Below, piece by piece: positions 12,180 through 21,060 of a stretch of DNA of 64,000 nucleotides. The notes below the pieces were generated by a model. It did no database searches. It saw only the letters and a list, made by a program, of their open reading frames with translations, and was not told where the DNA came from. Location: assembly GCA_963513935.1 (NCBI GenBank), contig OY740765.1, positions 114,767,362 through 114,831,361 of the forward strand. Reading direction: 5' to 3'. A program made the translations under genes and the position numbers. The DNA comes from Aphrophora alni (Eukaryota > Arthropoda > Insecta > Hemiptera > Aphrophoridae). Numbering within the stretch: the first letter of the stretch is position 1; every line of letters starts with the position of its first letter.

Positions 12180-12325
12180 TAATATAACGTCACGAGTGAC
12201 GTCATTCACTAAAGCCAATGAAAATTAACCTGTGACCGAAAATACGTTTTGTTATGAACCACCGGAGGGAGCTTAAGAACTTATTGGTATAAAAATTAGC
12301 AACTGGGTATAAAACACATCTATAT
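12180..12325. promoter_or_regulatory. Promoter-like patch: CRE palindromes, CCAAT, TATA-like boxes
   Basis: Within 140 bases lie cgtcacgagtgacg (a palindrome), an exact TGACGTCA CRE core, gccaatga (CCAAT box) and two TATA-like strings (ggtataaaaatt and gggtataaaac). It sits 250-400 bases upstream of the Nmnat start exon, so it could be the Nmnat promoter. The TATA strings, however, read best on the plus strand, and no plus-strand gene follows. This is an inference from motif clustering only. Confidence 0.35.
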
Positions 12326-12530
12326 TCAATACCTGTCAATTCACAAAACAGAAAGAAAGTTTGGTTATAGTCAGTGTAGCAGTTGACTAAACAACATTGA
12401 AATGGATTTTTCTACCTAAATGCCTAAAATCTAGTTTTTATTTATATCTTATACTTATTATGCCAGTATTTCTTAATGGAATATAGAATTTACATTGAAA
12501 GGATATAAAATTTTTAACATATAATTAATT

Positions 12531-12756
12531 CAGATACACTTTCAAAAGTCCCTTACCACACTTGGGAATAAACAAAATAACAAAAAACAAAAATTTTTGT
12601 CAAAAGTAAAATGTTTATTCCTATTAGACCCTTATAGCTATTACAACAACAATAAGGGTCTAATAGGAATAAACATTTTACTTTTGACAAAAATTTTTGT
12701 TTTTTGTTATTTTGTTTATTCCCAAGTGTGGTAAGGGACTATTGAAAGTGTATCTG
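12531..12756. repeat. Near-perfect 226-bp palindrome (foldback/MITE)
   Basis: Left arm 12531-12637 and right arm 12650-12756 are almost perfect reverse complements, from cagatacactttcaa outwards to the inner taatagg...aataaac stretch, separated by a loop of about 12 bases (agctattacaac). It has no coding capacity. The flanks give no clear target duplication. It would form a very long hairpin in RNA or single-stranded DNA. Confidence 0.9.
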
Positions 12757-12956
12757 TATATATTGTCACCACAGTGCTCTGGTCTTTGTTTATAATTAAT
12801 TGTTAAAGTCACGAAATTTCTAAACTCGTTGATTATTTGCTTTTTAATTCGCATCAGAAAATTTCTTGTAGCATTGCAAAAAGTCTTTTATATCATGATA
12901 GAAACTTCTAGAAATAGGACGACAGTAGTAGAGGTTCAGACATTTTAGGATTCGGG

Positions 12957-13010
12957 AGGATGCATTTTAGTCACGTGACACATTGGCACCGCCGTTTATA
13001 AGTGACATAT
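12957..13010 (+). promoter_or_regulatory. GTCACGTGAC/GC module, copy 1 (outside the TIR)
   Basis: A ~45-base module, gcattttagtcacgtgac then attggcaccgcc-gttt then aagtg, recurs twice just inside the left TIR (14209 and 14282). It contains an E-box palindrome (CACGTG) and a GC-box-like core. Function unknown. Confidence 0.55.
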
Positions 13011-13065
13011 TTATCTTATCTAACTCGTGGAATTTTTCATTTCCTTACATACCAAAATGGATCGA

Positions 13066-14145
13066 AGTCAACCCGATAATTCACCTTTCCTACCCGTTAA
13101 TATATTGATATCCGTTTTGCACTCCTCCAATCCCATGACAATGATATATCACAGAAGGAACAACAATCACCTTCCCTGTGGAACATAAGTGTTCAAAGTA
13201 ATTTCCTTACTATTCTCGCAAACTTCCTCGGTCCTCGCTTATACTTTGCTCTCATCCTTCAACACTCATTAATTTTGCTCATTCGGGTAGAGGGTTAATT
13301 CTCTCGCAATACATTCCCTATCTCTGGCATTTCGTACTTCTTGCCATCTATTTATATTTTTTCTGTCATCCCTGTAACTTTCCTACTACGTCTCTCTATT
13401 CGACTTGTAAATATTGAATGTTTTGTTAAATATTCTTCTTTTCTTATCTATCTGTCGAGACATTTGTGGTATACTTTCATCTTAGAGTCCTAAACTACCT
13501 GTCATATTTTCTTGTTGCTTAAAGGTGAAATACCTTTTGGTCATCGTGGCCTCATAAAAACTACATAAAAAGAATATTAAAAAACCCTCTAACCTTCAAA
13601 TACTGAAATAGCGTCTGGGTCAGAAAAAACAAGAGACGGTCAAAAGAAACGTGACAGAAAAGATAAAAGCTATGGATTTAACCCAAGACTACATAAAAAA
13701 AGGTGTAGATTTCCTCGGCCCGTACTCACTATAGTGAGCTCCTGTCTGTGACCTGTCTATAAACATTTGTATCTGGTATCTGTACAACTCCTTGACTTCT
13801 ACCTTCAACACAGCCCAATGTGTCTCCCTATGATTCTTAGACCACCAATTAATTCACTATGGGATCTGTTCCTAGAGCTAATTATGATTAGCCATAACTT
13901 CCTTGAGAATATATCGTAATACACTACACTTGTCCCACTATATCGTTTAATCTCGCTCTACACATTACATTGTTTGTAGCAGAGGAAATGTAATCAACCC
14001 TAAACGAAATGTAAACTGTCAAACCTGACAATTATAACCTTTAGTTTATGATTTTATTAAATTAATAATAATGACTGAATAAATTTTATTAGAACCCAAC
14101 ATTACAAATCGAAGGTGCCTACTGATGATGTAAAGGTGAATAAAC
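13066..14145 (+). repeat. Left terminal inverted repeat of the Polinton
   Basis: Reverse-complement match to 22567-23645 over its whole length with small indels. Good anchors are ccttccctgtggaa (13170s) against ttccacagggaag (23530s), aacacagcccaatgtg against cacattgggctgtgtt, and gtttgtagcagaggaaatg against catttcctctgctacaaac. The inner limit is gaataaacaa at about 14140. The repeat encloses a SINE-like copy at 13515-13745. Confidence 0.9.
13515..13745 (-). repeat. SINE-like repeat copy inside left TIR
   Basis: Minus-strand copy of the dispersed family described at 58425. Its head gctcactatagtgagtac is at 13735-13717, aacccaagact (reverse of agtcttgggtt) at about 13681, and the tail cctttt-ggtcatc at 13533. 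It sits at the same relative position as the copy in the right TIR. Confidence 0.65.
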
Positions 14146-14208
14146 AAAGTGATCAAAGAGGAGCCATCAGTATATGTTCAGATACTTTACGATTTGACCA
14201 ATAAGGAG

Positions 14209-14358
14209 GCAGCATTTTGGTCATGTGACGAATTGGCCCCGCCCTTTGAAAAGTGTGTTAATCTAACTGTCTGCGGAGTAAGAATTTTTGGTCACGTGAC
14301 GCAATGGTCCCACCCAATAGAAAATGGGCCCGGCGATTGAAAAGTGTGTAAGCCTAAC
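14209..14358 (+). promoter_or_regulatory. GTCACGTGAC/GC module, copies 2 and 3
   Basis: Two successive modules: gcattttggtcatgtgacg with aattggccccgcccttt and aaaagtgtgt, then tttttggtcacgtgacgcaa with atggtcccaccc and gaaaagtgtgt. They sit between the left TIR and the nested LTR, upstream of the plus-strand capsid genes. A ccaat motif (gaccaataagg) precedes them at about 14197. They could be a viral-type promoter or a replication-associated repeat; this is an inference. Confidence 0.5.
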
Positions 14359-14504
14359 CTAAATGTTTGCGTTTAAGGTAAAATGAGCGTAAAAATTGAT
14401 TCGTATATGTGTATGTATCTGAAGTGTAATTGTAACCTAACCTAAGATATTTGTAAAGTAAATCCCTGTTGCAGCTGCTTGTGTGTGTGTGTGTGTGCCT
14501 GTGT

Positions 14505-16998
14505 TGAGACGGAATGAAAAAGTCAGTCGTCTCAAGGCTAATTCAAACCATTTAAATTGCCGCGCTAAAACATCGTCAAGTTGGAATGCGGTAAAGCGAT
14601 GACGTCACGCCGGGCTAAGCCAAAATCTGGCAGGTCTCTGCATGATGGAAAATTTATAGTGTTTCCAATTTTATTAAAAAAGTAAAATAAGAAACTAAAT
14701 AATGATACATTAGAAGCAGACGATTAATAATATCAAAAAATAAATGTAATTGAACTTAAAACAAAAACGTTATTAAGGAAATAAGATGGGCTAAAAAACC
14801 TAAAATTTGCAAAAGGGGGAAAATTAAAAATCAAAAGCAATAGGGTCATAAACCGTAAGGGACATAATAATAATCAACAATAAAAATGAAATAACAATAA
14901 TAATAAGGGGGAAAAGGACTTGAAAAGTCATTCTTGGAGAGTTTTTTTGAGATTTTAAAGGTGAAAGGAGAATAAACTAAATAAAACTAATAATAGAAAA
15001 TGAAAAGACAATAGTAGGGAATCATAATATGAGGTCAGAAAAAAATTAAAGTTAAAATGGAGGAGAAATAATAATAACAAAAACTAAAAAGTTAAAGCCG
15101 ATAAGCGGTTAAATTAAAGTTTAAAGGGGATAAATAAATAATAGGTTATTTATAAGAAATGTATATGAATGTAAAATAACAGAGCAGAGTTGAAAAAAAT
15201 AATGGGGGAATTTAATATACGAAAAATACGACGATCAAAAAGTCATGACTTCAAGCATCAATAACTCACGAACCAAGCAAGCTACGACAAAAAACTAAAA
15301 AGTTATTTCCGTTATAGGACTAGGAGAATAACTTTAGTGCAAAAGAATTTTTAAAAAGACTTAGGATAAAAGTTAGTTTCTGAAAAAATGGACAATCGTA
15401 GAAAGTGCGGTAACTCGAGAAATACGCGGCCGAAAACATCGAATCAAGTTTGTCAAGACCTTCAAGAATGTGGAGAAGAGGAATCCGAAGAGAAACTGAA
15501 GATTGGACTAACTGTTCAAAAGTTACAGTAAAAAGAACGAAAAAGTGTTCTTATTCAAAGTTTTCCAGATTTGACAGGAAATCTGAGCTCAGGTAGTGTG
15601 ACGTCACGGATTAGTAGTCCCACTCCAATGACCAACCAGTCAACCGAAAAAACTGAAATAGTAAAAGGATTAAATTATCAATTAAAAGAGTTGTTGATGA
15701 AAAATAATTTATAAAACTAATATAATATAAGAAAACTAAGCCTAGGACAGCTTTTAGCAGAAAAGTTACGGAGTAATTCAGCCGAAAACTTAGAAATCAA
15801 CAGAAGAGACATTACTTCGCTAAAGGGAGAAAAGTGGTTATCTTTTGCGGGAAACTTTCCCACAAGAAGGGAGAGCCAAAATTATTGGTCGAAAGATTGA
15901 TACTCCAGTATCAGTCGCCAAACAGGGAGAACGTTACTTTAGTCACTCTACAAATTTTTCTAAAAACTTCAATAAATTTTAAAGCCAAGTATTTTATGTA
16001 GTAAAGTAACTTATAAAAATTAACTAGAGTATTTTGAAAATCAAGAAATAAGAAGATAAATCTACATGGAAGACTAATTATCTAGGAATCGTAATTACTA
16101 CCAGCAGTCAACAACTGTAACATAACCAGGAGTTGTAAAGGAGATAATTTGAAGACACCGTTAACCATCTACAGCAAGGAACTTCACAACTTCAAGACCT
16201 TCATGTTAAGTGTGAAGGTACACTAAATCTATAGAATAATTCGTAAAAAGTAAACTCATTTAAATTGAATAAATTCATTTAGGAAATTTTAAATATAATA
16301 ACTTCAGTAGATTCAAGTAAACTCTGCTTTGGTCTAGTATAAGTGTTCAAACGTAAATACGACTATTTCAGTCAAGGAATAGTCTAGCATTTTTTAATTT
16401 TGTATAAATAAATAAGAATTTTGTGTCCTATTGATATTGTGTAAAAAGATTTTGTTTGTTAAAAGATTAATTGTTTTAAATCGTTTGATGGTTTTAGAGT
16501 ACATAAAAATTTTTATGCTCAAGTGGTAATTCTTTTTATTAACCATACTGTTTTTAAACATTTCCTTCTCAAATATTTAGATAATTAAAAAGTTATTATT
16601 AAGGTGCTCTGGTATTTTATACAGTAAAAATATATAAAAATTATTATCGGAATTCAGGAGCCGATTTCTTCCAAACGGCACTTCCCCAGAGAGAGAGAGA
16701 GAGAGAGTGTGTGTTAAATTAATAAAAGTATATTCATTGAGCAAAGAAATAAAATTCAAAGAATTTTAGTAAATTCAGTTTGTAAGTAATGAGCACAGAC
16801 TCAGACTTACAAAAGCCAAGTTTTGCAATAACTTTGATTTAAGGTAAAATTGTAAAAGTGAGCAGCTTGGTCTTGTCCGCGATCGAACCGACCCGAACTC
16901 CCAAAACTAAAGCACTGAACAAAAATTAAAAGAAAGGTCGAGCCGGGTACGTGGTAAGTGACGTAACAAAGGAAAGGGGGCGAGGTAAGAGGTACGTG

Positions 16999-17001
<3 letters not shown>
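14505..17001. mobile_element. Solo LTR, 2,497 bp, TSD gtgt (family also at 34518)
   Basis: Starts TGAGACGG and ends GTACGTGGCA, i.e. TG...CA, and is flanked by the 4-bp duplication gtgt (14501-14504 and 17002-17005). A homologue of the same limits at 34518-36916 has its own different 4-bp duplication, which proves the limits. No primer-binding site, gag or pol is found on either side, so it is a solo LTR left by recombination. A 4-bp duplication fits Gypsy/Ty3-type elements. Internal landmarks shared by both copies are ccgcgctaaaac, gcgatgacgtcacgcc, repeated 'taactcgcgaa-c-aagc' phrases, gagccgatttct and ggcacttccccagagagag. The insertion lies in a TG microsatellite. Confidence 0.88.
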
Positions 17002-17062
<61 letters not shown>

Positions 17063-17071
17063 TGTGTGTTT
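17002..17071 (+). repeat. TG microsatellite
   Basis: About 70 bases of almost pure TG. A shorter TG run also precedes the LTR (14480-14497), so the LTR split one tract. Confidence 0.97.
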
Positions 17072-17140
17072 TAATCAATAGAGGCAAATTATTTAATGTT
17101 TGATGACAAAAGGAAACGATATGACGCTGAATAGAGACCT

Positions 17141-17754
17141 ATATTCGTCTTATCTAAGCCGAAAGACAACGATGACGCCGTGACAAAAGAATATCTCGAA
17201 TCTCCAATTAAATTGAAACTTAATAGCGCATATGACTTTAAAAATTATCAGCTACATGATAAATATACTCTTCTAGACGACGAGGACGATCTTAACTTGA
17301 AATACGCTAAAGTGTATTTTATGGGGGAAAACAAGTACAATAAATTTGACACTCAAATAAGCATTGTATGGAACGTAAAACCACCGGTAAACAAGGAAGA
17401 CGCGATCAACAAACACTATGTGGACAACAATAAATTACCGTTGGACGTTAACGGATGGGACTGTGGCTGTAGAAAACTAACCAACGTGAGGGAGGCCTCC
17501 AGCAACTTGGATGCAATCTACTTTCATCATATTGAAGAATTTACGTAGTATATTATAGATTGTGCGCTACTCAAAGATCTAAGTAATGACAGCTTTGATG
17601 TCGCTATTAAACGTATTTGTAATATTGGCGACGGTGTTTCTGATAGAGATGCTGTCACACGAGCCCAATTATTACAGTCCATTAGAGTAACTGAGGGTGA
17701 TATATTAAATGGCTTCAAAAATTATTATCTTGACAATTTAAGGGACTATTTTTG
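17141..17754 (+). pseudogene. Tail-fibre-like Polinton protein, broken by one stop
   Basis: One reading frame stays open from 17141 to TGA 17752-17754 except for a TAG at 17546-17548. It carries three spaced repeats of a phage/virus fibre-type motif: NDDAVTKEYLES (near 17171), NKEDAINKHYVDNN (near 17398) and DRDAVTRAQLLQS (near 17645). The motif D-A-(V/I)-x-(K/R)-x-(Y/Q)-(V/L) recurs in tail-fibre and spike proteins, where it links beta-structured shaft segments. Asp-rich DDEDDLNLKYAKV precedes the second repeat. It lies first in the plus-strand capsid cluster. No ATG is in frame upstream, so the 5' end is lost or diverged. Role as a fibre or attachment protein is inferred from the repeat pattern only. 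Confidence 0.55.
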
Positions 17755-17765
17755 AAAAGAATTGA

Positions 17766-18180
17766 TTGAATTCGCATATACGATTAAAAAGCAATATAGT
17801 AAAGTCGATATTCCTAAAGAATTCTGGATATATCAGTGCCGGTGATAAGGTTTTAAACAAGGCTATCAATGTATTAGTTGTCGAGCTCCATTTACAGTCT
17901 TACAACTATTGTGGTCCGAGTACAAAACTAGCCAGTAGATTAGCTCGTGGTGATAAAGAAGTCCATCCTTTATCGATGCTTGTAATGCGCACGACATATC
18001 GTACAGAAAATACAGTGATTCCGAACATCGTAGAGAAGCGGATAAATTTTAGCGGCACGGGCTTGGAGCCGAGATAAATCGAGTAACGCGTCTTTGGGTG
18101 AACAGGCGGCAAGCGTGGGCTGTAATAACGGCCATGAAAGCGAAAAAAGGGAGGTGGGCAAAAGGTGAAGCGAGCTTAAG
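17766..18180 (+). pseudogene. PLA2-like domain of a Polinton virion protein (frameshifted)
   Basis: The frame opening at 17766 contains YNYCGPSTKLASRLARGDKE (from about 17901), matching the calcium-binding loop (YCGPGT-type) of phospholipase A2-like domains found in parvovirus VP1 and in arthropod Polinton-related proteins. The catalytic part, with DACNAHD (Cys and the His-Asp pair), lies in another frame from about 17970, and the downstream NASLGEQAA is again in line with the family. So at least one indel separates loop and catalytic helix near 17965. In viruses such domains breach endosomal membranes. A second oddity is GPS where most copies have GPG. Confidence 0.72.
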
Positions 18181-18188
18181 GCATAAAG

Positions 18189-18323
18189 ATGATGATGACG
18201 ATGATTGGTGGGGGTTTGTATCTCAAACCGTATCCAATTGGCAGGGGTCACTATCTTAAAACATATCTAAAAGTCAGGGTTCTGGAGAAGAATGGTGGCT
18301 TGAAAAGGACCAAAAATATGAAG
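18189..18323 (+). pseudogene. pX-like basic peptide segment (GLYLKPY motif)
   Basis: A short frame starting ATGATGATG at 18189 reads MMMTMIGGGLYLKPYPIGRG and then HYLKTY. Glycine/leucine-rich G-(L)YLKPY-x-x-G-x-G repeats are typical of the adenovirus pX-like piece that lies between the PLA2-like and protease parts of arthropod Polinton/adintovirus-type loci. The position, just upstream of the protease, fits. The frame ends at a TGA/TAA soon after. It may have been part of one polyprotein with its neighbours. Confidence 0.55.
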
Positions 18324-18339
18324 TAAATCAGGAAAAAAA

Positions 18340-18710
18340 ATTTTATATGATTCAATACCAAACAGTCGTGTAACAAATATTGATTTTTTTTTAAATACGT
18401 CGTGAAAATGAGGATACCGTATTTCAGAGGTGTGTATATGAGGGATATCCTTCACCCGGGACTACCGTTGAAAAACGAATTCGCTATTGTAAACCTCGAT
18501 AGTACCACCAGTGAAAGTACACATTTTGTGTATTATAAAAAGCGCAGTAACAATGTGGAGTACTATGACAGTTTCGGAAATCATAGACCAGAAATCAAAC
18601 AGACTAGATATTTTGGTTCCAACGCTAATCTTTACTATAATTACAAGCGATATCATTGTGAAAACTCAGTCTTCTGCGGACATTTGTGCATAAAGTTTTT
18701 AGTATCATGA
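18340..18710 (+). pseudogene. Adenain-like cysteine protease of Polinton (PRO)
   Basis: The 102-codon frame 18402-18710 starts IPYFRGVYMRD and shows the C5-type (adenovirus maturase) catalytic set: His41 in ESTHFVYYKK, Asp56 in VEYYDSFGN and Cys92 in SVFCGHLCIKFL. Related codons (NSRVTNIDF) continue upstream to about 18340 in another frame, with the break in the T-run at 18383-18392, so the gene is frameshifted. The residue seven before the catalytic Cys is His85, where adenain-type enzymes have the oxyanion Gln. The protease would process capsid precursors. Its TGA overlaps the ATG of the next gene (ATGA). Confidence 0.83.
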
Positions 18711-19250
18711 GCATTGTTTTAAACGGGAATAGTTCTACACTTTTGGTGATTTCTTTCCACCGGTTGATCTAACCAATAGAGAGTGGGAAATCGGTCGATT
18801 CGATCTTGCTGTGTACAACTCCATTCCCAACATCGAATATGGAATTAACAATAAATTATATCTGGCTAAAGGTCAAAACTATAATTTTGAAGTCACCGTT
18901 ACTATACTGACAGGTTCGTATGAAATCGTTTATATTAAAAAATATATCAAATTACAACTTCAACCGGAGGATCTATTTTCACTCAAGTCAAACAATAACA
19001 CACTTAAATCGGAAACTAAGTGTTCTAAGACGTTACATTTTAAAGATGGATCTATCGAAAAGTTACTCGGTTTCAATAATGAGGATTTATAAGCCAACCG
19101 AAAACACGCTGATCCCCTCGGAACGACTGTTACCTCTGTGGTCTGTCGTCTTATCTCGGCAGCACGGATTTTCCCGTTCGTTGTCTGAAGGCTGAACTCT
19201 CCAGGACGAACGTTCCAAACATCCGAGTGGTCTGTCGGCTGATCCCCTCT
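18707..19250 (+). pseudogene. Penton-like minor capsid protein, N-terminal part
   Basis: The ATG at 18707 overlaps the protease stop codon. The frame begins MSIVLNGNSSTLL, then shifts by about 18745 into FPPVDLTNREWEIGRFDLAV, YNSIPN, and further TGSYEI, YIKLQLQP, SNNNTLKSE and GSIEKLLGFN, stopping at 19090-19092. The order FPP-(I/V)-DL, WE-G, YNSIPN, GSYE, NNTLKSEI, S-I-LLGF is that of the single-jelly-roll penton protein of arthropod Polintons. The C-terminal half is not readable: 19093-19480 holds no matching frame, so a deletion or rearrangement joins the penton remnant to the major-capsid remnant. Confidence 0.75.
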
Positions 19251-19480
19251 GGACGTACTCCTTTCTAAATTCCTACCACGTCTTTTCCTAATGAATACGC
19301 ATATTATCGTTGCCCTTCTGATACCTAAACGATAGTGCCTCTCTCTATCCTTAGTCTAAACTGATAACCAGCTCCGACACCAGTATACATTGGAGGGTCC
19401 TTCATTTGACGGTGACAGAATGCCTATAGATTGATTATTTAAAAAAGGATTGGACGAGATAGTCCGATAGTTCCGTTCAC
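19093..19480. other. Junction between penton and major capsid remnants, no readable gene
   Basis: All frames are closed by stops. The sequence is not AT-rich (cgg/ccc-containing words such as tccaggacgaacgttcc), unlike the flanking intergenic DNA, so it is probably degraded capsid coding sequence. Confidence 0.4.
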
Positions 19481-19975
19481 GTCTATTTCCGATCTCTTGA
19501 GGTGTATGAATTTCCAACCCTCCCACAGACAAATAGACTTTCGTGGACCTTCAAAAATTCTAATCAGCTGGAAAAACCACGATACTTTTTTTTTGCTTTC
19601 CAAAATGATAGAATGAATCAGATCAAAAAGGATGCCGCTCTGTTTGACAGATGTAATACTACAAATGTGAAACTGTACATGAATTCACAGAATTTTCTCT
19701 ACGACAATTGCATGGTGAAGTGTCGAAAAAGGACGTTATGTACACGAAATTTCAACAGTCGAATTACATGCGTCATTTGACTGCGTGCTTCAATTTGGAC
19801 AAGTTTACGAATAAAGCCACCATCTTTGTAATCGACTGTTCTATACCAAACGATTAAATTAAATTAGGTCCTGTGGATTTGCGACTAGAAATCGAAGCAA
19901 GCCAGAATATATCAGTAAATACTACAGCCTATTGTTTGATAGTAAACGACTCGTAATATCGTGTATAATCTGCTT
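19481..19975 (+). pseudogene. Major capsid protein (double jelly roll), C-terminal part
   Basis: The frame from 19481 reads VYFRSLEVYEFPTLPQT, then KNSNQLEKPRYFFFAFQ, DAALFDRCNTTNVKLYMNS and LYDN, and later, in a shifted frame from about 19860, KLGPVDLRLEIEAS and NTTAYCLIVND. These blocks match in order the carboxy-terminal third of the Polinton major capsid protein. At least two frame breaks and a stop lie between 19740 and 19860. The amino-terminal two thirds are missing or unrecognisable. This gene identifies the element as a virion-type Polinton more clearly than any other. Confidence 0.8.
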
Positions 19976-20086
19976 TCGAGCACTGTTATAAAGTTATTGG
20001 ATAGGTGTGCATGTGCAAACGGTAGTGGAGGTGAGAATAGGTATATTATCGATATATTCGAGCTGAGCATTCGCTGACGAGACACC

Positions 20087-20305
20087 ATGTGCACCACATA
20101 CCCAGGAGTCGTCCACGATTTCCTCAGACACGTGCCTAAGGATAAGTTATCCGATTTAGAGGACTTGATTGACAGAGACGGTCTCAATTCATTCGATTGT
20201 CGACCGGATATTATAGAAGAAGTATTGAACAAAGCATTCATCAAAGAAGATGATTTACGTCACGACAAAAGAGAGCTTCAAGTCGATGATGAGGAATTAT
20301 TGTGA
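20087..20305 (+). CDS. Small acidic ORF in the Polinton, function unknown
   Basis: A 72-residue intact frame starting MCTTYPGVVHDFLRHVPKDK and rich in Asp/Glu (DLEDLIDRDG, KEDDL, VDDEELL at the end), predicted largely helical and strongly acidic. I do not recognise it. It follows the capsid remnants in the same orientation. Being uninterrupted among broken genes may be chance in 219 bases. It could be a small accessory protein of the element. Confidence 0.45.
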   Translation: MCTTYPGVVHDFLRHVPKDKLSDLEDLIDRDGLNSFDCRPDIIEEVLNKAFIKEDDLRHDKRELQVDDEELL

Positions 20306-20844
20306 CACGTCTACGCCTTGTGAAATGTCGGCTTTCTTCGGGTGAAATTGGTGGCGATGATGATACCGTTTACGTTTTGGTGGGTGCTATAGGAATTATT
20401 GTGTTGATTTTGGAAATGAGGTTATTGATATAGTAATATCAATTAATTCGAATACTATTAATTCGATTTGTACGACGAACAACGATTACACGAGTTTCTT
20501 GTGTATAAATCGATCTTGATTTTGACGATGATTAAATTACTAAAATTACCCTGGGATTTCAACAAAAAGTAATCGATTGCAGGTGTGTTGGCGGTGGTAA
20601 TAGTATTAGTAATAAGGGTAAGAGGAAGGATACTCACGTGTAGAATGCTCAAGGACCATGGAGCAGAGCAGGATGGACATGGAGAGATCTCCTATTAAGC
20701 ATCAGGTAAAGCCTAACCTACCGTTGGGATTTTTTTTAATCTGTTCATTTCATAAATACAGAGTGCACTAAAATTATTTCAACCTGATTATTCCAAAACA
20801 CAGGCTTTGACCTCGGACTTTTAGTGCAAGCCGATAGAAAATAG
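20306..20844. other. Polinton interior, no gene recognised
   Basis: Mixed-composition DNA with no convincing frame on either strand. A gtaata...ttaattcg repeat is at 20430-20465. Confidence 0.4.
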
Positions 20845-21057
20845 GTTTTCTTCAATCATTACCTACTTGATTCTTTATCCGTGCATTTAAAAGCAATAAC
20901 TGGTACTTGCAGAAACAAGGGAATATATAAATTCAATCTGAGTACCGGAAGTGACGTCATAGTGTGCAATATTTTCGGTAACCGGTACGTTCAACTGTAC
21001 GACGGACAGCACTCTATGACCTTGAACGGCAGTGACGAATGGAAACTACTAGAGTAG
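20845..21057 (+). CDS. Small ORF without ATG in the Polinton, function unknown
   Basis: An open frame of 70 codons after a TAG at 20842-20844 and ending TAG 21055-21057. Its C-terminal part reads KGIYKFNLSTGSDVIVCNIF, then RYVQLYDGQHSMTLNGSDEW. The alternating pattern suggests a small beta-rich domain. It has no in-frame ATG, so it is either a 5'-truncated remnant or starts through an upstream exon. It ends three bases before the ATG of the next small ORF, a tight arrangement typical of viral-type clusters. Confidence 0.4.
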   Translation, partial: VFFNHYLLDSLSVHLKAITGTCRNKGIYKFNLSTGSDVIVCNIFGNRYVQLYDGQHSMTLNGSDEWKLLE

Positions 21058-21060
21058 AGT

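Noticed and set aside
14505..17001. Considered as a Helitron or a large MITE
   Set aside because: TG...CA ends and 4-bp target duplications at two independent copies fit an LTR; there is no TC...CTRR end, no hairpin near the 3' end and no inverted repeat beyond TG/CA.
17906..18251. Minus-strand ORFs of 68 and 93 codons over the Polinton PLA2 region
   Set aside because: The plus strand carries the YCGPSTK and DACNAHD motifs; the minus frames are shadows.
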